DNA of 32,491 nucleotides from Spirochaetota bacterium (GTDB lineage: Bacteria; Spirochaetota; UBA4802; JAGODF01): contig JAKQCH010000040.1 in NCBI GenBank assembly GCA_029573825.1, positions 1 to 32,491 of the forward strand, read 5' to 3'. The position numbers were made by a program, and so were the translations under genes. The notes under the pieces are model-generated. The model did no database searches. It was not told the origin of the DNA and saw nothing but the letters and a program-made list of their open reading frames with translations. Below, piece after piece: positions 1 through 7,456 of this stretch (position 1 is its first letter; every line of letters starts with the position of its first letter).

Positions 1-117
1 GAAGAGGGAAGGCGCCCCATGGGGACCATCTCCTATGTTCCGGGGATAATCGGACTCACCGCTGCGGGATTGCTGCTCCGGGACATTCTTTCCCCGAAAG
101 GGACATTTCAGAAATAA
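1..117 (+). CDS. C-terminal fragment of a TcdA-like ThiF/MoeB-family protein (partial)
   Basis: Only the last 38 codons lie in the window, open at the left edge and ending in TAA at 115-117. The readable end contains GTISYVPGIIGLTAAG followed by a short hydrophobic helix. This matches the C-terminal pattern (P-G-S-I-S-F-V-P, then G-L-x-x-A-G) of TcdA/YgdL, the E1-like enzyme that dehydrates N6-threonylcarbamoyl-adenosine in tRNA to its cyclic form. The adenylation and Rossmann motifs lie outside the window, so the assignment depends on one segment. Another ThiF-fold protein such as MoeB or HesA remains possible. Confidence 0.5.
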   Translation, partial: EEGRRPMGTISYVPGIIGLTAAGLLLRDILSPKGTFQK

Positions 118-137
118 CATTGTGTCCGGCATTCTCG

Positions 138-166
138 TTGACAAAATCAGAAATGATTGCTAATTG
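138..166 (+). promoter_or_regulatory. Candidate sigma-70-type promoter for the gene at 243
   Basis: TTGACA at 138-143 is followed after 17 bases by TAATTG at 161-166. The -35 is perfect and the -10 is weak. It lies just after the preceding gene and about 75 bases before the next start. Confidence 0.45.
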
Positions 167-242
167 GAAGCCGTCGGAATGCTGAGAAGGTATTCCCTTT
201 TTTACAGGAACCAGCCCGGATATTCAGGGCGCAAAGGTATTC

Positions 243-758
243 ATGAAACATTTTTTAATTGTATCGATGATTGCAGTCCTTACGGGATTTGCATCCTTTT
301 CATTTTCACAGCAGCAGTTCCCCCTGATGGAGGAGGAAGGCGCAGTGTGGGAATCGCTTCTCAAACGCGGTGATATTAAAAATACCAACCTTTTTTACGC
401 GGGCGCCGTGGCGTACCGGGACAGACTGAATGACCTTTCCATTGAAACATTCAACGCGTGCATGATTCAGAACCCCTCTCATGAAATTGTCCGCGGGGTA
501 TCGGAGTATTATATCGGGAAGAACCTTTTTCTCATGGGAAAATATCCTGAATCAATAGAACAATTTAAAAAGGCATACGGCCATGATTTTGGCGAATTTA
601 AAATTCTGAAATACTCTGTTCTCGTTGATACCGCTGTCGCGTATCTGAGAATGAATAACACACAACAAGCACGGTCCATCCTGGGACATGTCGCCAGTAC
701 GGGGGATGCTCACAAATTTCAGGGAATTGCGAAGGGACTTCTTCAGCAGCTCCGGTAG
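243..758 (+). CDS. Secreted TPR-like protein
   Basis: This 171-residue protein starts with a typical export signal: Lys at position 3, a hydrophobic stretch over residues 4-21 and a likely cleavage near FSFSQQ. The mature part is helical. Segments such as YYIGKNLFLMGKYPESIEQFKKAY (described here as a TPR-type A/B helix pair around residues 85-108) and a second pair near residues 125-150 (VAYLRMNNTQQARSIL) fit tetratricopeptide repeats. The likely role is protein-protein contact in the periplasm or outer envelope. The SD is weak (AAAGG about 4-8 bases upstream). It stands alone between a candidate promoter at 138-166 and a long hairpin at 798-849. I recognise no specific family. Confidence 0.75.
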   Translation: MKHFLIVSMIAVLTGFASFSFSQQQFPLMEEEGAVWESLLKRGDIKNTNLFYAGAVAYRDRLNDLSIETFNACMIQNPSHEIVRGVSEYYIGKNLFLMGKYPESIEQFKKAYGHDFGEFKILKYSVLVDTAVAYLRMNNTQQARSILGHVASTGDAHKFQGIAKGLLQQLR

Positions 759-797
759 CTGCGGATGCTGTTCAATAAAGAAATGTGTATGCTGCGT

Positions 798-849
798 CCC
801 GCAGACAGAGAACCCCCTGAATTCTTTCAGGGGGTTCTCTGTCTGCGGG
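798..849. terminator. Perfect 23-bp hairpin between convergent genes
   Basis: Bases 798-820 and 827-849 are exact reverse complements, with a 6-base loop (ATTCTT). The hairpin sits between the stop of the plus gene at 758 and the stop of the minus gene at 865, so it can serve both. There is no clear U-tract on either side, so termination may depend on stem strength alone, or the structure may stabilise 3' ends. Confidence 0.75.
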
Positions 850-864
850 TTTAAAATATTCTGC

Positions 865-1638
865 TTAGTAGTTTATTGTATGCTTAAGAAATTCTGTCAT
901 AAGGCTTTCGGAATCCTTTTTGCCTTTATAATATGTCTCGGCAATGTCCATCAGTACATTGTTCACGTAAACAAGATTCGGTATAAGGAAATTCCTTCTG
1001 AGGTCGTTTCGTATGGGGAATGCCGTGGTATTCTGGATATCCTTAAGGGCTTTGTTGTCGACCAGATTGATGTTCTTCCGGAATTTCTCATTGGGAATAG
1101 TATAGTTCACCATAATAGTATGGGTGAAGGTGACATCGCCGGTATCTTCTGAGCCTGGTGTCGGATCAAGGATATTCACATTTACTGCGGAATTATCATC
1201 ATAATACCGCTCAAATATTTGTGTGGATAATTTGTTGACTGAATCGCCGCTGTAGTACAGCTTGAATGTCTTTGTTTTTACCCCGACAATTTTTGAAACG
1301 TTCAGGGGATCGCGCATGAACTTATGTCGTTCAATTTCCATGTAGCTTCCGTTGTTGTCTGAACCGTACCGCAGATTTGTCTGATATGGGAGAACAGAGA
1401 TGTTCTTTTTCATATCATCCGAAAAGAGTTTGTATTCTTTTGCCGTTTTCTGGATATCGTTGTTCAGTGTGAGTATCTGCTTGTTCATGTCCTGCCCGTC
1501 CTGCTCCAGCTCCTGAGAGGTGAGCATATCTTTTCTTTCCGCGGGCCGGGCTTCCTGTGAATATGCGGATGAAAACGAAATCGTTAATATGGTCATTGTC
1601 ACAAAAAGTATTGACAACCTGAAATTTTTTCTAATCAT
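865..1638 (-). CDS. Secreted protein of unknown family
   Basis: The start is the ATG at 1638, because GGAGG lies about 5 bases upstream; an in-frame TTG at 1650 overlaps that SD and is unlikely. The 257-residue protein begins MIRKNFRLSILFVTMTILTI, a clear signal peptide, with cleavage likely after AYSQ or just before. The first third of the mature part is helical and Gln/Asp/Lys-rich. The rest looks beta-rich, with alternating hydrophobic residues and several Asn/Tyr-rich strands. It may be a periplasmic or outer-membrane-facing protein. I recognise no motif. A promoter at 1663-1697 drives it as a single gene. Confidence 0.75.
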   Translation of the reverse strand: MIRKNFRLSILFVTMTILTISFSSAYSQEARPAERKDMLTSQELEQDGQDMNKQILTLNNDIQKTAKEYKLFSDDMKKNISVLPYQTNLRYGSDNNGSYMEIERHKFMRDPLNVSKIVGVKTKTFKLYYSGDSVNKLSTQIFERYYDDNSAVNVNILDPTPGSEDTGDVTFTHTIMVNYTIPNEKFRKNINLVDNKALKDIQNTTAFPIRNDLRRNFLIPNLVYVNNVLMDIAETYYKGKKDSESLMTEFLKHTINY

Positions 1639-1662
1639 TAGTTCCTCCAAGTTTCTGAGTGC

Positions 1663-1697
1663 ATTATATATGTACAGTGTGTAATAAAAAATTTCAA
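1663..1697 (-). promoter_or_regulatory. Promoter of the minus-strand secreted protein gene
   Basis: On the minus strand TTGAAA (1697-1692) is followed after 17 bases by TACATA (1674-1669), and then directly by a perfect TATAAT (1668-1663). Either hexamer could serve as the -10. The start codon at 1638 is about 25 bases further on. Confidence 0.5.
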
Positions 1698-1712
1698 TAA
1701 TATTTTCGGTAG

Positions 1713-1776
1713 TCCGGACACATTTAATGAGAATTTTCCTTTATGATGCAAGATAAATTATTACCATCTGTCCGGA
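1713..1776. promoter_or_regulatory. Pair of TCCGGA sites in a divergent intergenic region
   Basis: TCCGGACA at 1713-1720 and TGTCCGGA at 1769-1776 are reverse complements separated by 48 AT-rich bases, between divergent genes starting at 1638 and 1811. The TCCGGA core is itself palindromic. They could be paired operator sites, but this rests on the pattern only. Confidence 0.25.
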
Positions 1777-1810
1777 AAACGGGACTATAAGAATAATACA
1801 GGAGAATGTA

Positions 1811-2017
1811 ATGCTTCCACGACCAATGCGGGCATGTGATTTCAGGTGCCTTCTGTGCGGAACCCCTGTCGGTTTAAAATTTGAGGCCCTCGTACCAGGT
1901 GAAAACAGCACTCTCTGCCCCATGTGCAATGAGCCCTTCAGTATTAAGCTTGACCCGGACGATATCGAACGGCTCATGGAGGCGGAGGAATCTGCCCGTG
2001 AGGAGCAGGGGCGTTAG
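1811..2017 (+). CDS. Mini zinc-ribbon protein
   Basis: This 68-residue protein has CLLC at residues 13-16 and CPMC at residues 36-39, the two knuckles of a zinc ribbon, followed by an acidic helical tail ending in SAREEQGR. The start is well supported by AGGAG 5-7 bases upstream of ATG. Small proteins of this type act as RNA or protein adaptors, but the sequence gives no specific partner. Its last 4 bases overlap the 3' end of the convergent HIT gene, so the two genes share no terminator space. Confidence 0.65.
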   Translation: MLPRPMRACDFRCLLCGTPVGLKFEALVPGENSTLCPMCNEPFSIKLDPDDIERLMEAEESAREEQGR

Positions 2018-2502
2018 CGTATATTGCTGAACCGCTTTTCCAGGCGTTCTTTTACTTCAACGGGATCAACCACGATGACCCTGGCGCCTCCGAGTACATC
2101 GATAAACCCGATTTCATTATCATAGCGGGGTACGATATGAGTGTGTACATGAGCAATGCTTGCTCCGCTCGCAGTCCCCAGGTTGTAGCCGATGTTGAAA
2201 CCGCAGGGAGAGAATTCCTCCTTTAGAATCTCAAGGGTTTTTACCTGGAGGTGATGCAGTTCAAGGGCTTCATCGTCGCTGAAACCGCTGAAGTCCTCAA
2301 TGTGGCGGGCGGGAAAAATCATGAGATGCCCCGGATTGAAGGGATACAGGTTGACGGAGATGATAAACTGACCGCTCCTGAAAATTTCGAGGTTCCGGAC
2401 CTCGGGGTTCCTGTCACGGATTGCGCAGAGAATACAGGTGACCTTTGGTTTTTCCCCTTTAACGTACTTGATTTTTTCGGTATTAAAAAGATAGTCTCTC
2501 AT
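2014..2502 (-). CDS. HIT-family nucleotide hydrolase/phosphorylase
   Basis: This 162-residue protein has the HIT signature HVHTHIVPR at about residues 118-126, giving the H-x-H-x-H catalytic triad. It also has an upstream CILC pair at about residues 23-26 and the NLYPFNPGHLMIFPARH segment typical of the Ap4A-hydrolase/phosphorylase-like branch. Known relatives hydrolyse or phosphorolyse dinucleoside polyphosphates or AMP conjugates through a nucleotidyl-His intermediate, in the cytoplasm. The CxxC pair may bind zinc, as in several HIT proteins. No strong SD is visible before ATG 2502. The gene ends overlapping the convergent zinc-ribbon gene by 4 bases. Confidence 0.9.
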   Translation of the reverse strand: MRDYLFNTEKIKYVKGEKPKVTCILCAIRDRNPEVRNLEIFRSGQFIISVNLYPFNPGHLMIFPARHIEDFSGFSDDEALELHHLQVKTLEILKEEFSPCGFNIGYNLGTASGASIAHVHTHIVPRYDNEIGFIDVLGGARVIVVDPVEVKERLEKRFSNIR

Positions 2503-2662
2503 AAGCTGCCGGTCAAAGGAATTATCTGTAATTGAGTATGCAGTAATGAAAAATCATGGATACAGGGTATTGTCAACGACAATAATCGGTCCGGGGGATA
2601 TAACGGGTATCAGTTGTTTTTGAAGGAAAAAATCCAATCACAGGGAAAGGGAGCTGTCATCA

Positions 2663-3289
2663 ATGAAAACAGGGTACAGGGCGGCGGATAACGTGTATAG
2701 AATTATTTGCGTGGCAGTGCTGACGATTGCACTTGCGGGGGCCGGGTGTCAGGAGAGTCCCCCGGAGCAGGGGAATAATGCAGATATAAGTTACAACGGA
2801 CCCCGTGGATGTATCAGCGGTAACTGCACTGATGGCCGGGGTATTTTCGTGGAACAGGATGGAGAGCGGTACGAAGGGGAGTGGAAGAACAGGAAACGCC
2901 ATGGCGTCGGTACGGCTTTCTGGCCTGACGGATCAACGTATGTGGGTCAGTGGAATTCGGACCAGGCAACCGGGAAGGGAATATACGTGAAGAGTTCCGG
3001 TGAAAAATATGAAGGTGACTGGGTAAAGGGAAAGCGTCATGGCAGGGGGAAAAGCACCTGGCCCGACGGTTCCATGTATGCCGGTGATTTCAATAATGAC
3101 AGGGCGGAGGGCCTGGGAGAATTCCGGGATGCCGGCGGCGTGGTCTACAAAGGTGAATTTATGATGGGGAAGGCCCATGGTTCCGGGATCCTCACGACAC
3201 CTGATGGGAAGTCATTCCGGCGGACCTGGGAGAATGGCAAGCCTGTGGGAGCGAAGGGGCCCGGAACCACAAATTCCGGAGAAAGGTGA
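2663..3289 (+). CDS. MORN-repeat lipoprotein
   Basis: This 208-residue protein has a hydrophobic N-terminal segment ending LAGAGC with Cys29. It is a plausible lipidation site under the relaxed spirochaete lipobox, though Gly at -3 is atypical. From residue 70 there are about five MORN repeats: YEGEWKNRKRHGVGTAFW, then units starting TYVGQW, KYEGDW, MYAGDF and VYKGEF, and a final partial unit (FRRTWENGKPVG). MORN proteins form extended beta sheets that bind lipid or protein, and the lipid anchor suggests an envelope scaffold. The SD is a purine-rich AAAGGGAG upstream of ATG. It appears to be a single gene. A hairpin with CCGGAA/TTCCGG arms lies in its last codons, but its spacing to the following T run is poor for a terminator. 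Confidence 0.85.
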   Translation: MKTGYRAADNVYRIICVAVLTIALAGAGCQESPPEQGNNADISYNGPRGCISGNCTDGRGIFVEQDGERYEGEWKNRKRHGVGTAFWPDGSTYVGQWNSDQATGKGIYVKSSGEKYEGDWVKGKRHGRGKSTWPDGSMYAGDFNNDRAEGLGEFRDAGGVVYKGEFMMGKAHGSGILTTPDGKSFRRTWENGKPVGAKGPGTTNSGER

Positions 3290-3474
3290 TTTTTTTCTGC
3301 CTCCGGCGTGAATTCTTCTGGACATGGCTGCGCTGATGAAGCAGATTCGGGATTGTCGAAGCGGCTCTTCACCGGGATTTCCCGGTGCCCTGCAGGTTGC
3401 AGTATCGCCCTGTTCCGGGAAAGAGATTTTCGCGGGAACCTGCCTGTGTACTATTAAAAACTGGAGATAATATT

Positions 3475-4761
3475 ATGGAAGACCTGAAGAAAGCCTATAA
3501 AACGGTGATGGATGATCATTTCCCCGACACAATGACGATACAGTTCGGAGACCAGACCCTTATATATAAAAAAAGGACATGGAAAATTGATGAAGAGGGA
3601 ACGGTGATTGAGAAGGGACTCCGTTACGGCGAGAATCCCGGCCAGGAAGCGGCCATGTATGAATTGACAAACGGGAACCTCGTTCTGGGAGGGTGCAGGT
3701 TTATCGGTCCGGGAAATTCTCTCGTCAGCGGCATTGATGAAGCGATGATGATTCAGCCCGGGAAACATCCGGGGAAAATAAACCTGACCGACATCGATAA
3801 CGGCCTGAACATCATGAAATTTCTTGCGAAGAAACCCTCGGCGGTCATCGTAAAGCACAACAATCCCTGCGGCGTCTCCTATGGTTCCACAATCGCCGAG
3901 GCCTTTACGAAGGCCTTCCGTGCTGACCGCATTGCCGCTTTTGGAGGATGTGTCCTGCTGAACAAATCGGTGGACAAAGAGACTGCGGAGCTGATCGCGG
4001 ACCAGTATTTCGAGGTCGTGGTGGCCCCGGAGTACGATGGCGCGGCGGTCGATATCCTCAGGGCGCGAAAGAACCTCCGGATTATCCGCATAGAAAAAAT
4101 TGATGCCCTCGAAAAATATCTGGGCCACCGTTTCGTCGATTTCAAATCGCTCATCGACGGAGGCCTTGTGGTGCAGCAGTCGCCGGAGACACTTATCAAA
4201 TCGGTTGCAGACCTCAAGCTCGGAGTCTCCGAATATAAAGGTACTACCTACACGATTGAACGCGCTCCCTCAGAAAAGGAGTATGAAGACCTTCTCTTCG
4301 GGTGGTTTGTGGAGCAGGGAGTCAGCTCCAATTCGGTGCTCTATGTGAAGGACGGCGTGACCGTGGGAATCGGTACCGGCGAGCAGGACAGGGTTGGTGT
4401 CGCTGAAATTGCCGTGGCAAAGGCCTACACGAAGTATGCAGATATTATCTGCTTTGACAAACACGGCATCTCCTACAAGGACCTTGAGCTGAAGGTGTCC
4501 CAGGGGGAACGGAAGGAAACGGAGCTGGATGATATCGATGCTGCGACAAACGACGCGAAAGGGGGCCTCATCGGATCGGCAATGGTATCCGACGCGTTCT
4601 TCCCCTTCAGGGACGGTGTCGATGTGGGGATAAAGCAGGGGATTACCTCGATAATCCAGCCCGGGGGGTCGATACGGGACTTCGAGTCAATTCAGGCCTG
4701 CAACGAGGCAAACCCGAAGGTGACCATGGTGTACACCGGACAGAGGGCCTTTAAACATTAA
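3475..4761 (+). CDS. purH: Stand-alone AICAR formyltransferase (C-terminal PurH domain only)
   Basis: The chosen start is ATG 3475, which has GGAG 9 bases upstream; the open frame runs further back but without an SD. The 428-residue product carries the AICAR transformylase landmarks: RYGENPGQ at 50-57, the catalytic Lys-His in VKHNNPCG (K127, H128), AFGG, SDAFFPFRDGVDVG and a C-terminal VYTGQRAFKH. It transfers a formyl group from 10-formyl-THF to AICAR, the penultimate step of purine synthesis. The usual N-terminal MGS-like IMP cyclohydrolase domain (about 190 residues) is missing, and I see no IMP cyclohydrolase gene in the window. Bifunctional PurH is about 520 residues. The YjbQ-like gene follows after 12 bases and is probably co-transcribed. 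Confidence 0.93.
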   Translation: MEDLKKAYKTVMDDHFPDTMTIQFGDQTLIYKKRTWKIDEEGTVIEKGLRYGENPGQEAAMYELTNGNLVLGGCRFIGPGNSLVSGIDEAMMIQPGKHPGKINLTDIDNGLNIMKFLAKKPSAVIVKHNNPCGVSYGSTIAEAFTKAFRADRIAAFGGCVLLNKSVDKETAELIADQYFEVVVAPEYDGAAVDILRARKNLRIIRIEKIDALEKYLGHRFVDFKSLIDGGLVVQQSPETLIKSVADLKLGVSEYKGTTYTIERAPSEKEYEDLLFGWFVEQGVSSNSVLYVKDGVTVGIGTGEQDRVGVAEIAVAKAYTKYADIICFDKHGISYKDLELKVSQGERKETELDDIDAATNDAKGGLIGSAMVSDAFFPFRDGVDVGIKQGITSIIQPGGSIRDFESIQACNEANPKVTMVYTGQRAFKH

Positions 4762-4773
4762 AGGGGGCCGCCC

Positions 4774-5190
4774 ATGGCAGTGATAACGGAATATATTGAC
4801 GTTGCAACCCGTGGAAACCGTGATATGGTTGATCTGACCCATGGTATCCAGCAGGCTGTGGTGAAACATAAAATTTCGGACGGTATCGTGGTGGTATTCG
4901 TGCCGGGATCGACGGCGGCGGTGACAACCATCGAATATGAACCGGGGCTGAAAATAGATATCGGACAGTTCCTGGAGAAAATTCTCCCCTATGCCGGTTC
5001 ATATCACCATCATGAAACATGGCATGATGACAACGGCGCCGCGCACATCCAGGCTGCCCTTATCGGGCCGTCAGTGACGGTGCCGGTTGTGAACGGCACC
5101 CTTACCCTGGGGACATGGCAGCAGGTAGTGCTTATTGACTGCGATACCAGGGCGAGGAAACGGCAGATTGTACTGCAGATTCTCTACTGA
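4774..5190 (+). CDS. YjbQ/UPF0047 family protein
   Basis: This 138-residue protein has the full UPF0047 pattern: an opening beta strand (VITEYIDVATRG), FVPGSTAAVTTIEYEPG near residues 44-60, the SYHHHETWHDDNGAAHI metal-ligand region around residues 75-91, and the closing GTWQQVVLIDCD. Members fold as a trimeric barrel; the family is named secondary thiamine-phosphate synthase from weak complementation, and its true role is unsettled. The SD AAAGGGGG is close to the ATG. It lies 12 bases after the AICAR formyltransferase gene. Both genes touch on one-carbon, purine or thiamine chemistry, since AICAR/AIR is the branch point to the thiamine pyrimidine; that link is inference. Confidence 0.9.
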   Translation: MAVITEYIDVATRGNRDMVDLTHGIQQAVVKHKISDGIVVVFVPGSTAAVTTIEYEPGLKIDIGQFLEKILPYAGSYHHHETWHDDNGAAHIQAALIGPSVTVPVVNGTLTLGTWQQVVLIDCDTRARKRQIVLQILY

Positions 5191-5195
5191 ATAAT

Positions 5196-5228
5196 AAAAA
5201 AAAACGGCGTTTATCGCCGTTTTTTTTG
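5196..5228. terminator. Bidirectional intrinsic terminator overlapping a coding end
   Basis: An A-run is followed by ACGGCG (5204-5209), loop TTTAT, CGCCGT (5215-5220) and a T-run to 5227. Read on plus it ends the purH-yjbQ unit. Read on minus it has the same form, and the last four codons (Lys-Lys-Arg-Arg) and stop of the minus gene lie within it. Confidence 0.85.
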
Positions 5229-5849
5229 TTCGTATTCTTTCATGTATTCATCAATGAGACTGCCGCTGGCCCCCTGCTCCTGATCACGGACAGGTTTGAG
5301 CTTGGTGGCAAAGAAATCCACGATTTTAAGGAATGGCGCTTTCACAATTCCCAGAATTGACTTGAAAAGTTCATCAAAGAAGGTGAGCAGCCGCAGGCGG
5401 AATGACCCTTTTCCTGCGGAGGGAGTGACCCGTATTTTTTCTGCCGCGGAGGAGACAGTCTCCGTGACCGCCTCCTTTGCCGCTGTGCTGACCGACATCG
5501 TTGTTGCCGCGACTTTTGACGCCGCCTGACGTCCGTATCGAATTGAAGCGGGGCTTCCTGTTTCCCTGGTATAGACTTTCTGAGGAGTAAAGGCAACCCG
5601 TTTCGCGATACGCTTGCGAATAAAAAATACCGACTGGGATTCTGTCGCGGACTTGTCAATCGCCAGAAGAATGAGATAGTAAAAATACATAAAGATATTG
5701 TAGAAAATCAGAAAGAAGGCTTCCCATATCTCAAAGAATGCCCAGAACACATCCATCCAGACTTTCCCGAAGTCGACAAGTTTATAAAAGAAATTGAAAA
5801 AGTTATCAATTGCATTGTTGGAGAACTGCTTCACCATTCTGTAATTCAT
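5211..5849 (-). CDS. Aromatic-rich membrane protein of unknown function
   Basis: The 212-residue protein has a very Phe/Tyr/Trp-rich hydrophobic region at residues 12-65 (two likely membrane or interfacial helices, including FFLIFYNIFMYFYYLILLAI). Next comes a basic, then Ala/Ser/Thr-rich, low-complexity linker at about 80-140. A second amphipathic hydrophobic stretch lies near 155-185 and the tail ends KKRR. The start is supported by AGGTG 5-7 bases upstream. No known domain is recognised. It has its own candidate promoter at 5932-5961 and lies downstream of the cyclic-nucleotide-domain gene, on the same strand with a 186-base gap. Its stop lies inside the shared terminator. Confidence 0.75.
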   Translation of the reverse strand: MNYRMVKQFSNNAIDNFFNFFYKLVDFGKVWMDVFWAFFEIWEAFFLIFYNIFMYFYYLILLAIDKSATESQSVFFIRKRIAKRVAFTPQKVYTRETGSPASIRYGRQAASKVAATTMSVSTAAKEAVTETVSSAAEKIRVTPSAGKGSFRLRLLTFFDELFKSILGIVKAPFLKIVDFFATKLKPVRDQEQGASGSLIDEYMKEYEQKKRR

Positions 5850-5931
5850 ATTTCACCTGCACCTGTACTGTTAGAAATCCTGCTGATACGTCTCCCGAAA
5901 TGACCTGCAGCATCGCTGCATAGATGGTGTA

Positions 5932-5961
5932 TGTATATGCCGGCGCTGTTCCTGTCGTCAA
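5932..5961 (-). promoter_or_regulatory. Candidate promoter for the aromatic-rich membrane protein gene
   Basis: On the minus strand TTGACG (5961-5956), an 18-base spacer, then TATACA (5937-5932). It is located in the 186-base gap upstream of the start at 5849. Confidence 0.45.
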
Positions 5962-6035
5962 TTAAAATTCAACGGAAACTGATAATTATTACCGATTTAG
6001 ACCGGCAGCATCACCTGTGTCGGCGGATCTGCGCG

Positions 6036-7448
6036 TCAGTCCATATCAAATGGGATATCATCTGATGGGAGTTTCACACCGCCGGAATCAGCGTCTTCGG
6101 AAGGCTGAAAATCTGTCTGTACTGCGGGTTCCTCTTCAGCGGAAAAGTCGGGAATGTCATCCTGTGCTTCAAATGTATCGAGCTCGCTGCCGGTCAGTTC
6201 ATCGTCACCGTTATGACCGCCCGTATTTTTCTGTACAGCGGTATCATCCATTTCCGATTTGATGTGGTCCCGAGATTTATACGTATTCGCCTTTGACGCG
6301 AGAATGCTGGGATTTTTTATTACCAGCTGGCCGAAATTAAATTCAATATTGGTATCATCCGTCAGAAGATCAACCACCGCGTTCCGCCTTGATTCCGGAA
6401 TGTTGCAGGCATGGTACAGTTCATCAATTGAATAGTTGAGGCTCACGGGAGTTTTGCTCCGCAGAGAAATGTCGGCTTCCATCAGCTTGTTTTCGATGAA
6501 TGAATAAATTCTTGTCATCGGTTTTGCATACAGCTTTGATTCGAGCATGATAAAGGTAAACCATATCCGCTGGCTGATGGCCATGAAAATTTTATTGATA
6601 ATCGCGGGAGATTTCCCCAGGACCCACACCAGGTTCTCTTTCCGGATCGGGAGCAGCACCGTTTTCCCCCAGCTTATCGCGGACGCGTTCCTTGGCTTCT
6701 CCGACACGATGGCGAGTTCACCGAAAATGTCGCCGTCACGGAGTACCGAAAGCATGATTTCATTGTTGTTGTTGATTTTTACAATTTTTACTTTCCCTTC
6801 TTTTATTATATACAGCTCTTCTCCGGGCTCATTCTCGCAGAATATCATTTCCTTGTCGTGGAATACTTTGTATATCCCGTCCTTAACCGGTTCCCGGTTT
6901 CCCTTGAAGCCCGCTTTCATAATACTTTCTAAAAGCTGCCGGGCGATATTGATCTTCATTCCGCCGGGATACAGCTGTGTGTACCGTGACAAAATGTAAT
7001 GGGCGTATGGGTAGGAGTTCCGTTTCTGATAATATTCTCCCATGTTGAAAAGTTCCAGTTCGTTGGGGACCATGTCCGATTCATGTTCCGTGAGGGAGAA
7101 CAGCATTTCATCATAGAGCCGGAGCTCTTCTGCAAAATACCGGAGGAGCTTCACCGCAATTTCCGGATTTTTCTGAATCAGGTAGATGAAATGGTTCCGC
7201 TTCATGGTGACGATGACGGTTTCTCTTCTCGCAATGGCGGATTCCATCCGCGGTCTCCGGCACAGTGATGAAATAAAACCGAACACCTCGCCGCCGCGGA
7301 TTATGGATTTATACCGTTTGACTTTTTTATTGGAACTCAGGAGCTCGACTATGCCCGACTCGAGGATGAAGACGTTCTCAACGTCTTCATCTCCTTCAAC
7401 ATAGATGTAGGCCCCTTCCTTAAATACGCTTTTTTTGGAATTCTGCAC
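6036..7448 (-). CDS. Tandem cyclic-nucleotide-binding-domain protein
   Basis: The start is GTG 7448, preceded by AGGTGA that overlaps the stop of the upstream DJ-1 gene (8-base gap). The 470-residue product has two CNB domains (about 5-110 and 190-300) joined by a helical linker with a TPR-like feel. Domain 2 has a good phosphate-binding cassette, FGELAIVSEKPRNASA (residues 242-257), keeping the Glu and Arg that bind the cyclic phosphate. In domain 1 the matching segment is FGFISSLCRRPRMESA (56-71), where the Glu is replaced, so it may not bind ligand. A helical region (about 300-375) could be a degenerate winged helix, but I see no clear DNA-binding motif. The last 90 residues are acidic and disordered-looking. 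It is probably a cytoplasmic second-messenger sensor or scaffold. Confidence 0.88.
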   Translation of the reverse strand: MQNSKKSVFKEGAYIYVEGDEDVENVFILESGIVELLSSNKKVKRYKSIIRGGEVFGFISSLCRRPRMESAIARRETVIVTMKRNHFIYLIQKNPEIAVKLLRYFAEELRLYDEMLFSLTEHESDMVPNELELFNMGEYYQKRNSYPYAHYILSRYTQLYPGGMKINIARQLLESIMKAGFKGNREPVKDGIYKVFHDKEMIFCENEPGEELYIIKEGKVKIVKINNNNEIMLSVLRDGDIFGELAIVSEKPRNASAISWGKTVLLPIRKENLVWVLGKSPAIINKIFMAISQRIWFTFIMLESKLYAKPMTRIYSFIENKLMEADISLRSKTPVSLNYSIDELYHACNIPESRRNAVVDLLTDDTNIEFNFGQLVIKNPSILASKANTYKSRDHIKSEMDDTAVQKNTGGHNGDDELTGSELDTFEAQDDIPDFSAEEEPAVQTDFQPSEDADSGGVKLPSDDIPFDMD

Positions 7449-7456
7449 CGGTCACC

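Noticed and set aside
3261-3300. Hairpin CCGGAA/TTCCGG near a T-run at the end of the MORN gene as a terminator
   Set aside because: The stem is short, lies inside the coding end, and is separated from the T-run by about 11 bases.
3454-4128. Open frame antisense to the AICAR formyltransferase gene (224 codons)
   Set aside because: The sense strand carries all AICARFT motifs. The antisense reading has no recognisable motif.
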